A DNA stretch of 64,000 nt from Hetaerina americana (taxonomy: Eukaryota; Arthropoda; Insecta; Odonata; Calopterygidae). Positions 49,701 to 55,739 of the stretch are shown one piece after another. Location of the stretch: the NCBI GenBank assembly GCA_022747635.1, contig JAKTNV010000014.1:10737110-10801109 (forward strand), given 5' to 3'. The notes beneath the pieces were generated by a model. The model ran no database searches, was not told the origin of the DNA, and saw only the letters and a list, made by a program, of their open reading frames with translations. The number at the start of each line of letters is the position of its first letter. Positions within the stretch are counted from its first letter, which is position 1. Position numbers and translations under genes: made by a program.

Positions 49701-49998
49701 AATTAACTGTGTCGCTTTGTTACGAAACATCATCATAAAAAGAAAATTCAGGACGCACCTCTGGCGTACATGCTGGTCTCACGGAGGAACCTCTGGTACC
49801 TCCAATACTTCTTACTCCCACCTCCAGGGTTGTAAGGAAGGTCGGCTTGATCGGGAGGGAAGTAGTCGGAATCAATGGACGACTTGGCCACATCATTCGC
49901 GGACATTCCCTCGCTCTCCTCGCTCCACTCGTTGCCGTCAAACTCCTTGACGAACGAGAGCAGTCCCTCCTTCCTCAGTCCGTGCTCAAGGTTCTTGC
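19713..49998 (-). CDS. Receptor guanylyl cyclase, natriuretic-peptide-receptor type (19 exons, N-terminus missing)
   Basis: Nineteen exons join in phase to about 1010 codons, colinear with vertebrate NPR1/NPR2. Order: membrane-proximal half of the ANF-receptor ectodomain; CGF...DPAC juxtamembrane; one TM helix; kinase-homology domain with VAIKK and SDFG but SHGKLRSGN instead of HRD, so a pseudokinase; dimerisation coiled coil ([12 protein letters not shown]); cyclase domain with both metal aspartates ([15 protein letters not shown]) and the guanine-selecting Glu (VETIGD) and Cys (YCLFGD), plus NTASR. It should be an active membrane enzyme making cGMP in response to a peptide or other ectodomain ligand. 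A Pro/Ser-rich tail follows the catalytic domain. The N-terminal ectodomain and signal peptide are not found. The ligand cannot be inferred. Confidence 0.95.
19767..20119 (-). CDS. Guanylyl cyclase exon: end of catalytic domain and Pro/Ser-rich tail
   Basis: The acceptor is cattaccag. The first codon is completed with the c left by the upstream exon, giving GEPLRIHVS. The catalytic domain ends at [16 protein letters not shown], the standard class III cyclase terminus. About 75 further residues are rich in Pro, Ser and Thr and probably disordered. A donor gtaatg follows at 19766. If it is unused, the frame reads on for 17 residues to a stop at 19713-19715. Both ends are possible. Confidence 0.88.
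20581..20635 (+). repeat. Fragment of the 55.3 kb foldback family
   Basis: The motif gtgaaattcacacatcagg, followed by gggggtccagttcc and ttccct, matches the right arm of the foldback at 55229-55451. It lies about 40 bp from a cyclase exon, in the intron between exon 20678-20776 and exon 19767-20119. Confidence 0.65.
20678..20776 (-). CDS. Guanylyl cyclase exon: GPVCAGVVG and [13 protein letters not shown]
   Basis: The acceptor is ttcattcaaag. The exon completes a split glycine and holds 32 codons plus one base. It contains the guanine-contacting Cys and the NTASR motif, whose Asn and Arg stabilise the transition state. Two overlapping donors exist: gtgaac nine bases upstream and gtaagt at 20677-20672. 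Only the latter gives the conserved ESTGEPLRIH junction and it has the better consensus, so it was chosen. Confidence 0.92.
20894..21068 (-). CDS. Guanylyl cyclase exon: VETIGDAYM to IGVHS
   Basis: The acceptor is gttactctag and the donor gtgagc. There are 58 codons plus one base. It carries the guanine-specifying Glu, the second metal-binding Asp in GDAYM and the conserved [13 protein letters not shown] segment. It is nearly identical in arrangement to vertebrate NPR1. Confidence 0.95.
21131..21251. repeat. Foldback element
   Basis: Bases 21131-21156 and 21225-21251 are inverted complements apart from one or two mismatches (aaatgaagaatacaa core). The interior has gtcatcatcagg, a motif also present in inverted, modified form in the 32.1 kb foldback. 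It lies just upstream of the VETIGD exon, within the intron. Confidence 0.6.
22739..22807 (-). CDS. Guanylyl cyclase exon: [15 protein letters not shown]
   Basis: A 69-base exon in phase 0 at both ends, bounded by cctctacag and gtaagc. It encodes the alpha-helix between the two metal-binding strands of the cyclase domain and ends at YDVYK directly before VETIGD, as in NPR1. Confidence 0.94.
23627..25152 (-). mobile_element. Tigger/pogo-like DNA transposon, degenerate, with TIRs and TA duplication
   Basis: The left end is cagtggaacctcataatacgag; the right end reads, on the other strand, cggtggaatcacgctcaacgag. TA lies immediately outside both ends (23625-23626 and 25153-25154). The - strand at about 24170-24480 encodes a decayed Tigger transposase segment: [22 protein letters not shown] (one catalytic Asp region), [16 protein letters not shown], interrupted by stops and frameshifts before PCLFTIQKL. 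The length of about 1.5 kb is shorter than autonomous Tigger elements. It occupies most of the intron between exons 25714-25848 and 22739-22807. Confidence 0.85.
25714..25848 (-). CDS. Guanylyl cyclase exon: start of catalytic domain
   Basis: 45 codons, phase 0-0, acceptor tgtattccag, donor gtaaag. It encodes [13 protein letters not shown] and then [18 protein letters not shown], with the first metal-binding Asp and the loop that binds phosphates. It is continuous with the dimerisation coiled coil encoded upstream. Confidence 0.95.
26295..26920 (+). mobile_element. Internally deleted mariner element
   Basis: The right end, read inverted, starts ggtttgtataaaaagtaac, a mariner-type TIR shared with the 43.67 kb copy. 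Coding remnants on the + strand are [18 protein letters not shown], then [19 protein letters not shown] and [20 protein letters not shown], the N-terminal helix-turn-helix part of a mariner transposase. The frame then jumps to a remnant of the extreme C-terminus, so the whole DD(34)D catalytic core is absent. The left boundary is approximate. Confidence 0.72.
27107..27242 (-). CDS. Guanylyl cyclase exon: dimerisation coiled coil
   Basis: The acceptor is ttttctcag and the donor gtaggt. It completes an AAA codon and adds 45 codons ending in [24 protein letters not shown] is the conserved signalling helix that links kinase-homology and cyclase domains in particulate guanylyl cyclases. Confidence 0.94.
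28021..28243 (-). CDS. Guanylyl cyclase exon: C-lobe of kinase-homology domain
   Basis: 73 codons with partial codons at both ends. It encodes [16 protein letters not shown], then an Asp/Gly/Ser-rich insert ([14 protein letters not shown]) not present in vertebrate NPR1, then [20 protein letters not shown]. The acceptor (agagtag) has a weak pyrimidine tract but is the only one keeping frame and conservation. The donor is gtgagt. Confidence 0.9.
28244..30010 (-). other. Guanylyl cyclase intron
   Basis: 1.8 kb of AT-rich intron. No repeat or coding remnant was recognised. Confidence 0.6.
30011..30178 (-). CDS. Guanylyl cyclase exon: APELL region of kinase-homology domain
   Basis: The acceptor is ttcatgtag and the donor gtgagt. 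It encodes [13 protein letters not shown] and [20 protein letters not shown], equivalent to WTAPELL and [20 protein letters not shown] in human NPR1. Confidence 0.95.
31251..31333. repeat. Hairpin repeat
   Basis: Arms 31251-31275 and 31309-31333 are inverted complements (accacttggctttttcacata against tatgtggaaaagccaagtggt) around an AT-rich loop of about 33 bases. It lies in the cyclase intron between exons 32400-32565 and 30011-30178. Confidence 0.6.
32097..32270. repeat. Foldback MITE-like element
   Basis: Arms of about 80 bp, 32097-32177 and 32187-32270, match as inverted repeats with scattered mismatches (ctttgtaagttccac, attttaaaaac, atagtcaacatca). The loop is only about 10 bp. Such near-perfect palindromes are typical of short foldback elements. 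It is intronic in the cyclase gene. Confidence 0.75.
32400..32565 (-). CDS. Guanylyl cyclase exon: catalytic-loop region of pseudokinase
   Basis: The acceptor is cttgtgcag and the donor gtatgt. There are 55 codons plus one base, which completes a Lys codon with the next exon ([12 protein letters not shown]). [10 protein letters not shown] replaces the HRDLxxxN loop of active kinases, as in NPRs, so phosphotransfer is not expected. ISDFG keeps the Mg-binding Asp. A Pro-rich activation segment ([11 protein letters not shown]) follows. Confidence 0.94.
33001..33177 (-). CDS. Guanylyl cyclase exon: hinge of kinase-homology domain
   Basis: 59 codons, phase 0-0, acceptor ttaatttcag, donor gtaaat. 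[20 protein letters not shown] and [14 protein letters not shown] match the corresponding NPR1 region (RFVGACTDPP, LTEYCPRGSLQDIL). Confidence 0.95.
33459..33536 (-). CDS. Guanylyl cyclase exon: VAIKK strand of kinase-homology domain
   Basis: 26 codons, phase 0-0, acceptor gttatcacag, donor gtaaga. [20 protein letters not shown] includes the ATP-orienting Lys of subdomain II, consistent with the known allosteric ATP binding by this domain in NPRs. Confidence 0.93.
33697..34332. repeat. 217-bp tandem array, 2.9 copies
   Basis: Units begin with tatttaacttgtaaaat at 33697, 33914 and 34131, so the period is exactly 217 bp. The third unit stops after about 202 bp at 34332. By eye the units appear identical, which implies very recent amplification or homogenisation. 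No coding content. The array lies in the 1.1-kb cyclase intron between exons 34669-34767 and 33459-33536, filling more than half of it. Confidence 0.93.
34669..34767 (-). CDS. Guanylyl cyclase exon: N-terminal edge of kinase-homology domain
   Basis: 33 codons, phase 0-0, acceptor tttggtttcag, donor gtaata. It encodes [11 protein letters not shown], a Ser-rich segment SSISSSQS and VFTTVGIHK leading into the VAIKK strand. In NPRs, serines just before this domain are phosphorylated to keep the receptor active. The SSISSSQS run is a plausible equivalent, by position only. Confidence 0.9.
35130..37835 (-). mobile_element. 5'-truncated LINE (CR1/L2-like or jockey-like) with intact reverse transcriptase frame
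   Basis: An uninterrupted frame of 843 codons runs from 37795 to 35264 on the - strand. It begins inside an apurinic endonuclease domain ([17 protein letters not shown]), continues with a reverse transcriptase ([48 protein letters not shown]) and ends with the C-terminal domain. The frame extends upstream through [10 protein letters not shown] until a stop near 37853, and endonuclease similarity is lost before it, marking 5' truncation. The 3' end has AATAAAA followed by a (CTAT)n tail, seen on the + strand as tagatagatagatag at 35131-35154. It lies in a 6.3-kb cyclase intron in the same orientation as the gene. Confidence 0.9.
35131..35154. repeat. (GATA)n tail of LINE
   Basis: About five tandem gata/taga units. 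They form the 3' tail of the LINE above, as in LINEs that end in short tandem repeats rather than poly(A). Confidence 0.8.
37836..41032 (-). other. Guanylyl cyclase intron, part 5' of the LINE
   Basis: 3.2 kb of AT-rich intron. The one clear structure is the hairpin at 38970-39024. No coding exon was recognised between exons 41033-41192 and 34669-34767. Confidence 0.6.
38970..39024. repeat. 25-bp-arm hairpin
   Basis: Arms 38970-38994 and 39000-39024 match at about 23 of 25 positions (ctacatattaggac against gtcctaatatgtag) around a five-base T loop. It may be a minimal foldback remnant. Confidence 0.7.
41033..41192 (-). CDS. Guanylyl cyclase exon: juxtamembrane cytoplasmic segment
   Basis: The acceptor is gtttttag and the donor gtgagt. 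It completes an Arg codon and adds 53 codons. [25 protein letters not shown] parallels KELASELWRVRWEDV just inside the membrane in NPR1. The conserved W-R-V/I-x-x-E pattern supports the call. Confidence 0.94.
41643..41727 (-). CDS. Guanylyl cyclase exon: transmembrane helix
   Basis: An 85-base exon with acceptor ctccttacag and donor gtaaat. In the only open phase it reads [20 protein letters not shown] and on to ITYR: a single hydrophobic helix of about 23 residues followed by a basic stop-transfer residue. The entry phase (1) dictates the donor of the preceding exon. Confidence 0.93.
43058..43294 (-). CDS. Guanylyl cyclase exon: membrane-proximal ectodomain
   Basis: The acceptor is attgttttcag-like (tttcag). 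It encodes [35 protein letters not shown] and [20 protein letters not shown], matching NPR1 up to the two cysteines before the membrane. The exon end was set at donor gtgcgg (43057-43052) because only this phase opens the next exon. A second donor, gtactc, 11 bases downstream would shift frame into a stop. Confidence 0.9.
43667..44135 (+). mobile_element. Internally deleted mariner element, second copy
   Basis: It starts with a mariner-like TIR, ggtttgtaaaaaaagtattgg, and about 50 bp later enters the transposase at [20 protein letters not shown]. It runs to [15 protein letters not shown], then jumps directly to [16 protein letters not shown] and the C-terminal region. The catalytic core between the DFLD motif and the third-Asp motif (SPDLAPxDYFLF) is missing, as is the N-terminus. 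The right TIR was not found. Same family as the 26.3-26.9 kb copy, judged by shared sequence in the HTH and in the KEAC...TLK C-terminal block. Confidence 0.78.
44176..45210 (+). mobile_element. LINE family A fragment, longest 3' copy
   Basis: The translated + strand gives [15 protein letters not shown] at the polymerase motif, then [15 protein letters not shown], [29 protein letters not shown] and a Leu/Gly-rich end, in several frames. A 3' UTR contains tgtgtccatcc, aaaacctaac and agaataccaa, with an AAT-rich tail ending near 45210. It abuts the mariner remnant on its left. A foreign GC-rich block at 44977-45112 interrupts it. Confidence 0.7.
44977..45112. mobile_element. GC-rich insertion nested in LINE
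   Basis: About 135 bp with tagtagtag at its left end and a core containing ggcgaccgacagctaagg and aaacccggcgtcggc. It is absent from the equivalent place in the 14.8 kb and 56.5 kb LINE copies. Similar short sequences flank it (ttggtaggaag and ttggaaggaaag), compatible with a target-site duplication. Possibly a short SINE-like repeat; its family was not recognised. Confidence 0.45.
45391..45526 (-). CDS. Guanylyl cyclase exon: ectodomain
   Basis: 45 codons plus one base, acceptor tttcttttcag, donor gtaagc. [21 protein letters not shown], a Gly-Gly stretch and [11 protein letters not shown] correspond to [20 protein letters not shown] and ITQRMWNRSFQG in NPR1. Confidence 0.94.
46251..46439 (-). 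CDS. Guanylyl cyclase exon: ectodomain
   Basis: 63 codons, phase 0-0, acceptor ttgcattgcaag, donor gtaaga. [20 protein letters not shown] and the following [17 protein letters not shown] correspond to the RGDRDDASARQAF...FNFTMEDG part of NPR1. NYT is a potential N-glycosylation site. Confidence 0.93.
46440..48199 (-). other. Guanylyl cyclase intron
   Basis: 1.8 kb. The left part is AT-rich and CpG-poor. From about 47.55 kb upward CpG becomes more frequent (acgcgtc, gcgcggg). No gene or repeat was recognised. Confidence 0.55.
48200..48309 (-). CDS. Guanylyl cyclase exon: ectodomain beta-strand
   Basis: The acceptor is ctttcag and the donor gtaaga. It completes a Val codon and adds 36 codons: [20 protein letters not shown] and [12 protein letters not shown]. 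The pattern equals [22 protein letters not shown] and DYVFFHLDIFG of NPR1. Confidence 0.93.
48310..49758 (-). other. Guanylyl cyclase intron
   Basis: 1.4 kb without recognised coding sequence or repeat. Confidence 0.55.
49759..49998 (-). CDS. Guanylyl cyclase exon: most N-terminal exon found
   Basis: 240 bases (phase 1 in, phase 1 out), acceptor tttcttctccttccaag, donor gtgcgt. It encodes [20 protein letters not shown], an acidic and Tyr/Pro/Gly-rich stretch ([17 protein letters not shown]) and [16 protein letters not shown]. It joins in frame to VVILSV of the next exon, where NPR1 has only a short linker, so part of it looks like a lineage-specific insertion in the ectodomain. Identity rests on in-phase joining, good splice sites and uninterrupted frame rather than on strong similarity. 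Exons further 5' were searched for by eye up to 64 kb without success. Confidence 0.8.
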
Positions 49999-52900
49999 CT
50001 TGGAAGGAGAAGAAACATGGAGAGTTATGCTCACAGCAGCAATGCGGCTATCATTCGCGGCCTTACCCCCTTTATCTAAAACTTTATGAAAGATGAGAAG
50101 TCAGTTTACGGTATCCGACTTAATTTTGCCGAATTATGTAGTGAAAATGAAAGATTTACCTAACAAATACATGATGTAATTTATATAAAAATGCTATTAA
50201 TTATTTATTATTAATTCCATAATGTAATTATATAATTTTTCAACGTTTGAAATGTTATTGACAAGGTCATTCCTTGAAAATAGATTGTGAAGTTTGGAAA
50301 CTTGTACTCGTGTGTAAAATACGTGGAATCTTTTATTTATAAGAATGGGTCATGTCTCGTTCGGCACTAGACGATTGCCACGGGCGAATGGGGTTCATTT
50401 AACTAAATTTGATGTGGGGAGGTTTATCATTAAACTCAGTCGGTATATTTGCAACTCATAATTTTTAAATATCAACTGGAAGGATTATAAAACAATATTT
50501 ATTTTAGTTTAATAAGTTGAAGGCTATTGGGACAATTCATCCCTCATTGGGCCCGTTCGCTGAGCCAAAAAATTATCCGAGGTGTCGAAAGTGGGAACGT
50601 GGATGAGAAAAACGGGACCTCATAGGAGAGAATGTGTTAAAGTTTGATTTAAAAATAGGAATTTCTATATTAGACGACATCTCCTTTAGCGAAGCTGTGG
50701 ATGCAATCTATTTATGGTATCTATGTAAACCTGACTCATTTATGTGCATTAGCACATCGCGCAAAGATCATCAAAATTATTATGCTACAGTAAAAGTGAA
50801 ATATTAAAAAAAATACGATGCTTAACTGATACGTCCAAAGGAGTTTACCATCTTTTACACAGTCAGAAGTACCTCATTTAATATCAGGAGTCACTAATTA
50901 AAAAAAATGCGTTGTTACTCGCAGTTTATCATTTGGATTAAGGTTTTTGTGCGTGTGTATATTTTTGTTTGAACCTTTGATTCAAACAAATAATGCGTTA
51001 CTACTAAATGGCCCTTCTGTAGAGAAAAATAATCATCATTTATCTTATATTAGTGACTTGCCATATTCTTGACCATAGAAAATGTAATGAAATGGCTGAT
51101 GATGACTTCCTTAATAATGAAAAAGCAAAAATATTTGAAATTGTAAACAATTACGAGGTATATAATTACTTATCACGGTAAATGACATGAAGCATCGTAG
51201 TCGTTATTTAGTTTGGAAATCCATAACCAATGTCTCTTTGGTTGACAAAGTAAATTTTATATTATATTTTTATTTAACACTGCCTGCTAAGTGAGTTCTC
51301 TGAAAATGTTCAAAATTTAGTTCACATCAAAATAAAAAAAAATATATCCAAGCGAATCGATTAAAAAAAAATTCTAATCCAAAGTGTAAGATTGAATATA
51401 AACTAATGCGAGGAAAAGTTTCTCATTCTCCGAAACCAAATTATTCATCCTTTTAAGCCCCATTTAAATTTGGAGGACAAAAGGCCATTAACGGGAAATT
51501 TGAGAGACAATAAAAAAATCATGTCTTTCACGCGTTTACTTCTCATCGTCTCCGTTAGGCGCATTTGGTGAAGGCATACATTTTTTTCATCATTCTTCTT
51601 TTTTTTCGACGGGCTTAATTTGAAATTCAAATTTTATTATATCTGTAGTTCGCTCCTTAGACTACGAAGCCGAACGTCACTCCATAAAAGCGATGGAGGA
51701 AAAAAGAAGCGCGTTAAAACCCTCGCCTGGCGCGTCTCTGGTTGAATGGAGAACTTACAAAAAAACACCGAAATACATAATTTTCCCCGTATGAGATTAT
51801 CTACGCGAGGAGCGAACGAAAAATATGAACAATTGATGAATATTTAATATCGTAGAAAAAAATTGATATGGAAATCATGTTTTTTTTTCAATTCAAAGAT
51901 TTGAAACGTAGATAACACTTTAGGCTTCCTTATTTCATCACAATGGCAACCCTTCCATCCTATAACTACTTATTGTATGGGAATTGAATTATACCCCTAG
52001 ACATATCCCTATTATCTATTTGATTTAAATTTCCCTAGGTAACTGTCCCTTTCTCTTCTAATCTTGTATTTTTTAAAATGTTATTACACTCCTTAAGAAT
52101 GTATTGTGCCTTACGCTTTGCTAAATCTGTTTTTTCTCTTCTATAGTAGCGCATTATTTTCATTTCCTCTCCAGTATATAATGCCTTATGTCTCACACAT
52201 ACCTTGTCGATAATTTTCTTCAATCGCTTCATTTATGATGTACCGAGAGCTTCCCTGGATCATTTAGTCTATTTCTCAAGTTTTTGATCCCTGTCTTGCC
52301 ACAATCCCTGTGAGGATTATAGTATTACATTGGGTTCCCTCGTTTTGGGGATTAATTTCTTTGAACATTGTTTGGGATCCTTTCTTCGTTAATTTTTCAC
52401 TGTATCCTGCCGGGCCAATCTGCGCTTGTCATCCGTCGTTTTTCATCCATCTTCACAGACTCGTACTTCCAAGATCGGGGTTTAAGGGAGCCACGGAATT
52501 AATGGAACTGAAAATGCAACAGCTCGGCTATTTCGATAAGCCAAAGCAAATAGATATGATCAAAAACGAAAGACAATAACAGTCTGCACCTCTCCTTAGA
52601 ATACTGCGTCAGCGATAGTACCGGATTAGGTATTCATCATTAATAAATGGCGAGGGAGTTAACTAAGTTTAATTTACATCGTAAGCCGAGGGGACATAAA
52701 GTTAGTGAGCCCGTAATTAAAGTTAAAGATAATGGAGATTGGAAAACAATGGATTTCTCAGGGCAGAGAAAAAAAACATGTCCATTATCGTTACCTCTTA
52801 TCTTTGTATTAGAACGTAGCTCCGGTGGTGAGACTACTGAGAACAACAGCAAATAATAATATGACAAAAAACGAAGAAAGTGCAACAGCGGAAAACCTTA

Positions 52901-54300
52901 CGAAGGTATTAGCGTGGAAAACGATTTTTAGCAAGTCATTTTCATCAAACTCCCTGTCGCCAATGATAGCACCGTGTGAATAAAGAATCATTCAGAAGCT
53001 GAAATAATTGGCTACAGAAGAGTTAAAACTCATCATGGACGATAAAAAAAACCTGAGACGATTTTTATGGAAACAATTATATTTAAATATGAAGAAAATT
53101 AATGAAAATGGTATAAATTTATACACTTTATTAAAATAATTTGCAGAAACGGCAAATGTGAATAATGACTTAATGAGATATGTATTACATAAACAGCCAC
53201 ATAGAGTGCCATATACATACACAGCCACATACAGTGAATAAAATTAGACGTACGTAAGATATATGGCACTATTAAAAATAGTGATTGGATACTAGCATTA
53301 CGCAACTATTATATTTCAAAATATCGAGAGAAAGATGAAGAATATAGTCTTTGCTTAACGAAGCGTATTTTCTTGCATTTTTAAACCTTAGATATTCTAA
53401 GTTGTGAAAATGCGAGATGATTTGAACGACGAAATAATGATCAAAGCAGGCGAAAGAGCTAAATTGCGTCCCACTTGATCACAAAATCGATATACGAAGA
53501 AATAATCAAATTACAGAGTTCGTTTTAATTTTTAAAGTATATTTTATTCTTTCACACAGCTTAATTTGATTACCATAAACGCATATTCCCGCGGATTCGA
53601 AATATTCTGCACGTGACGTAGTCAGATACTGAAATTTCACGGTACTTTACGTACAGAATCATACTGCAATTTGCATGAACTAATCAAAATCAATGTATTA
53701 AGTTTGAAAAGCATAAGAGCCACAAGGAAAACCTAAGACTGGAAGAGAGACTTAGCAAATTTTTGGGGAAAAATTTGGGAGAAAAGTTGGTTTTTTGTCC
53801 CAGTCATTTTCACAAATAACCACGGAAAATAATTGTACTGTTTTTTAACTACATAAAATTGGTTCTAATTATTATTATTCATTAACTACTGAGAAATAGA
53901 CGCAGCTCATTCAAATTATTATAGGATTCAATGAATATTTTTGACAAAACTGGAAAAGGTTTGATATCTAAAAATTAAAAGAATTTCTGGATATATTTAC
54001 GCCAGAAAACGTAGCAAAAGTCTACCAAAACCGACTTTAGTTTTTTAGTTCCAAATCATTATTGTATATTAATATTTTATCATTGCGTTCATCCATCCTC
54101 CATGAGTGAAGATTTTGTACAAATTTAAATCATTTTTTTCCTGATTATGTAAAGGTAGTATTTCACGATGAACAAATGTTTGTCCATTTATAATCTTATG
54201 AGTTCTTTCTTTTTTATGAAGACCCATTGGCTTAGATACTGCTCCATTTTAAAGTAATGGCATTTAAGTCATTAGTTACGAGCGTAAATAATTTGAAAAA
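49999..54300. other. Upstream or first-intron region of guanylyl cyclase gene
   Basis: No exon recognised. CpG dinucleotides are commoner than in the 20-47 kb gene body. A Lys/Arg-rich open frame of 65 codons on the - strand at 52035-52232 has no recognisable family. Confidence 0.4.
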
Positions 54301-54499
54301 ATTCACGACTCCGTCCATTATTTGAGGAAAACATTACTTTGCGGGCTCCCGAAATATTAAATGCTGAGCGGCAACCTCTGCGAGGAGAGAATGCCGAGTG
54401 GTCCGTAGTAAGAAAGAGATACGCCACTAAATGGGACAGAAAAACATCGCCGCTGTCCCTCTTTTTCCCAAATTCCCTGACCTCGCACGCAAAGAGAGA

Positions 54500-54970
54500 A
54501 TTAGACTGGAACCGGGATGGGACGAGGAGGGGGAAGGAGGAAGAAAAGAAGGGGAGGATAGAGGGGGGAGAGAAAGAAAAGTTGGCTGAGAGTGGGGAGG
54601 GGAGTGGAGTTTGGGAAGGGAAAACGGTTTTCGGCAGGTTGAAACGTGGGATTAAGGGCGGGCTGCGAGGGGGAAAGGGGCGCCGGGGGAGGGAGGTTGA
54701 CGGGGAAAGGAGGAGAGAGGGTTAAAGGCCTTAAGGGATGCGGGATGGTGGAGACAATGAGGCAGCAAGGAGCGGTGGGATGAAGATAACGAGGAGGAGG
54801 GGAGAGCGCAAGGATAACGATAGGTGGGTGGGGACGAGTGTAGGTGGGTGGGTGGGAAGGGGAATGGCGGCGAGGGGAGGGATGGATAGGAGAAAGGGCA
54901 CATGGAATAATTGGGGATGGGCGGCAGGCAGTTGAGTGGGGGTCGGAGAAGGAAGACGAGGGAGATGAGT
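54500..54970 (+). repeat. Long polypurine (G+A) tract with G-quadruplex motif
   Basis: About 470 bp in which the + strand is almost entirely G and A with scattered T. At 54846-54862 there are four G-runs (GGG, GGG, GGG, GGGG) separated by 1-2 bases, a canonical intramolecular G-quadruplex. Mirror-like GGAGG/GAAGG blocks make triplex formation possible. Open frames here on both strands are low-complexity by-products. Confidence 0.8.
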
Positions 54971-55157
54971 CAAGAGAAGGCTTTAACGTGTCCCCAGATG
55001 CACACTTGCCTCGGCTGGTTTCTCGGGAACACGAGGGACCCGACGGAATTGCGGATGACCTGTGCCATTACTCGGATTGGAGGACACCCCGAATTCAACG
55101 TACATCCCCCCTACAAATCTTAAGTACTTCGGCCACTAAAATTCCGTTTCCATATAT

Positions 55158-55190
55158 ATATATAGAAATATTATATATATATATATATTT
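55158..55190. repeat. (TA)n microsatellite, left of foldback
   Basis: Two blocks of TA dinucleotides (about 55157-55165 and 55173-55188) immediately left of the foldback element. Confidence 0.8.
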
Positions 55191-55228
55191 ATCTAATAAT
55201 AATAATTATGTAAGTAATATACGTTTTG

Positions 55229-55451
55229 GAAAACCATAACCAGCACAGGGAAAGGAGCTGGACCTCCTTCCCTGATGCGTGAATTTCATACACCGTCGGG
55301 CTTAGTACTAGGTAAACTCTATCATAATCTACCAAACTGACCTTTGGTAGATTATGATAGAGTTCACCCAGTACTAAGCCCGACGGCGTGTGAAATTCAC
55401 ACATCAGGGTAGGGGGGCCAGTTCCTTTCCCTGTGCCGGTTATGGTTTCCC
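55229..55451. mobile_element. Foldback element with 107-bp arms
   Basis: Arms 55229-55334 and 55345-55451 are inverted repeats with a loop of only about 10 bp. Shared blocks include aaaccataacc, cacagggaaagga, ccgtcgggcttagtact and ctctatcataatctacca, with scattered substitutions. A second, partial copy lies at 20581-20635, which shows it is a dispersed family rather than a local palindrome. It is flanked on both sides by (TA)n arrays. Confidence 0.88.
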
Positions 55452-55487
55452 AGAAAGATCTGGTACCCGAAAAATCACATATATATG

Positions 55488-55489
<2 letters not shown>

Positions 55490-55538
<49 letters not shown>
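55490..55538. repeat. (AT)n microsatellite
   Basis: About 23 AT dinucleotide units, directly right of the foldback. Confidence 0.9.
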
Positions 55539-55541
<3 letters not shown>

Positions 55542-55739
55542 GAAAAGGGGGAGGAACAAATATAAAAGAAAAGAACAAAAGTGGTGAGGAAGTCGAAATC
55601 GAGCAGATCACATGCGGAAAATATTTCATTGACCAAGACTTACTTTCGACATGCCGGGCCTATGATCTGACCACGTGAGCTAAAGAAGAAACGTAAATGA
55701 CGGTTGAGGAAAGGAAATCTACGAAACTGGGACGAAAAG

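Noticed and set aside
52035..52232. 65-codon Lys/Arg-rich - strand frame
   Set aside because: AT/purine-rich composition can explain it; no family, no splice or promoter context.
54339..54725. 128-codon Arg/Glu/Gly/Lys-rich frame
   Set aside because: Produced by the polypurine tract; low complexity, with overlapping open frames on both strands.
55189..55629. 146-codon - strand frame across the 55.3 kb palindrome
   Set aside because: It spans a foldback element and an (AT)n array; an open frame through both arms of an inverted repeat is not evidence of a gene.
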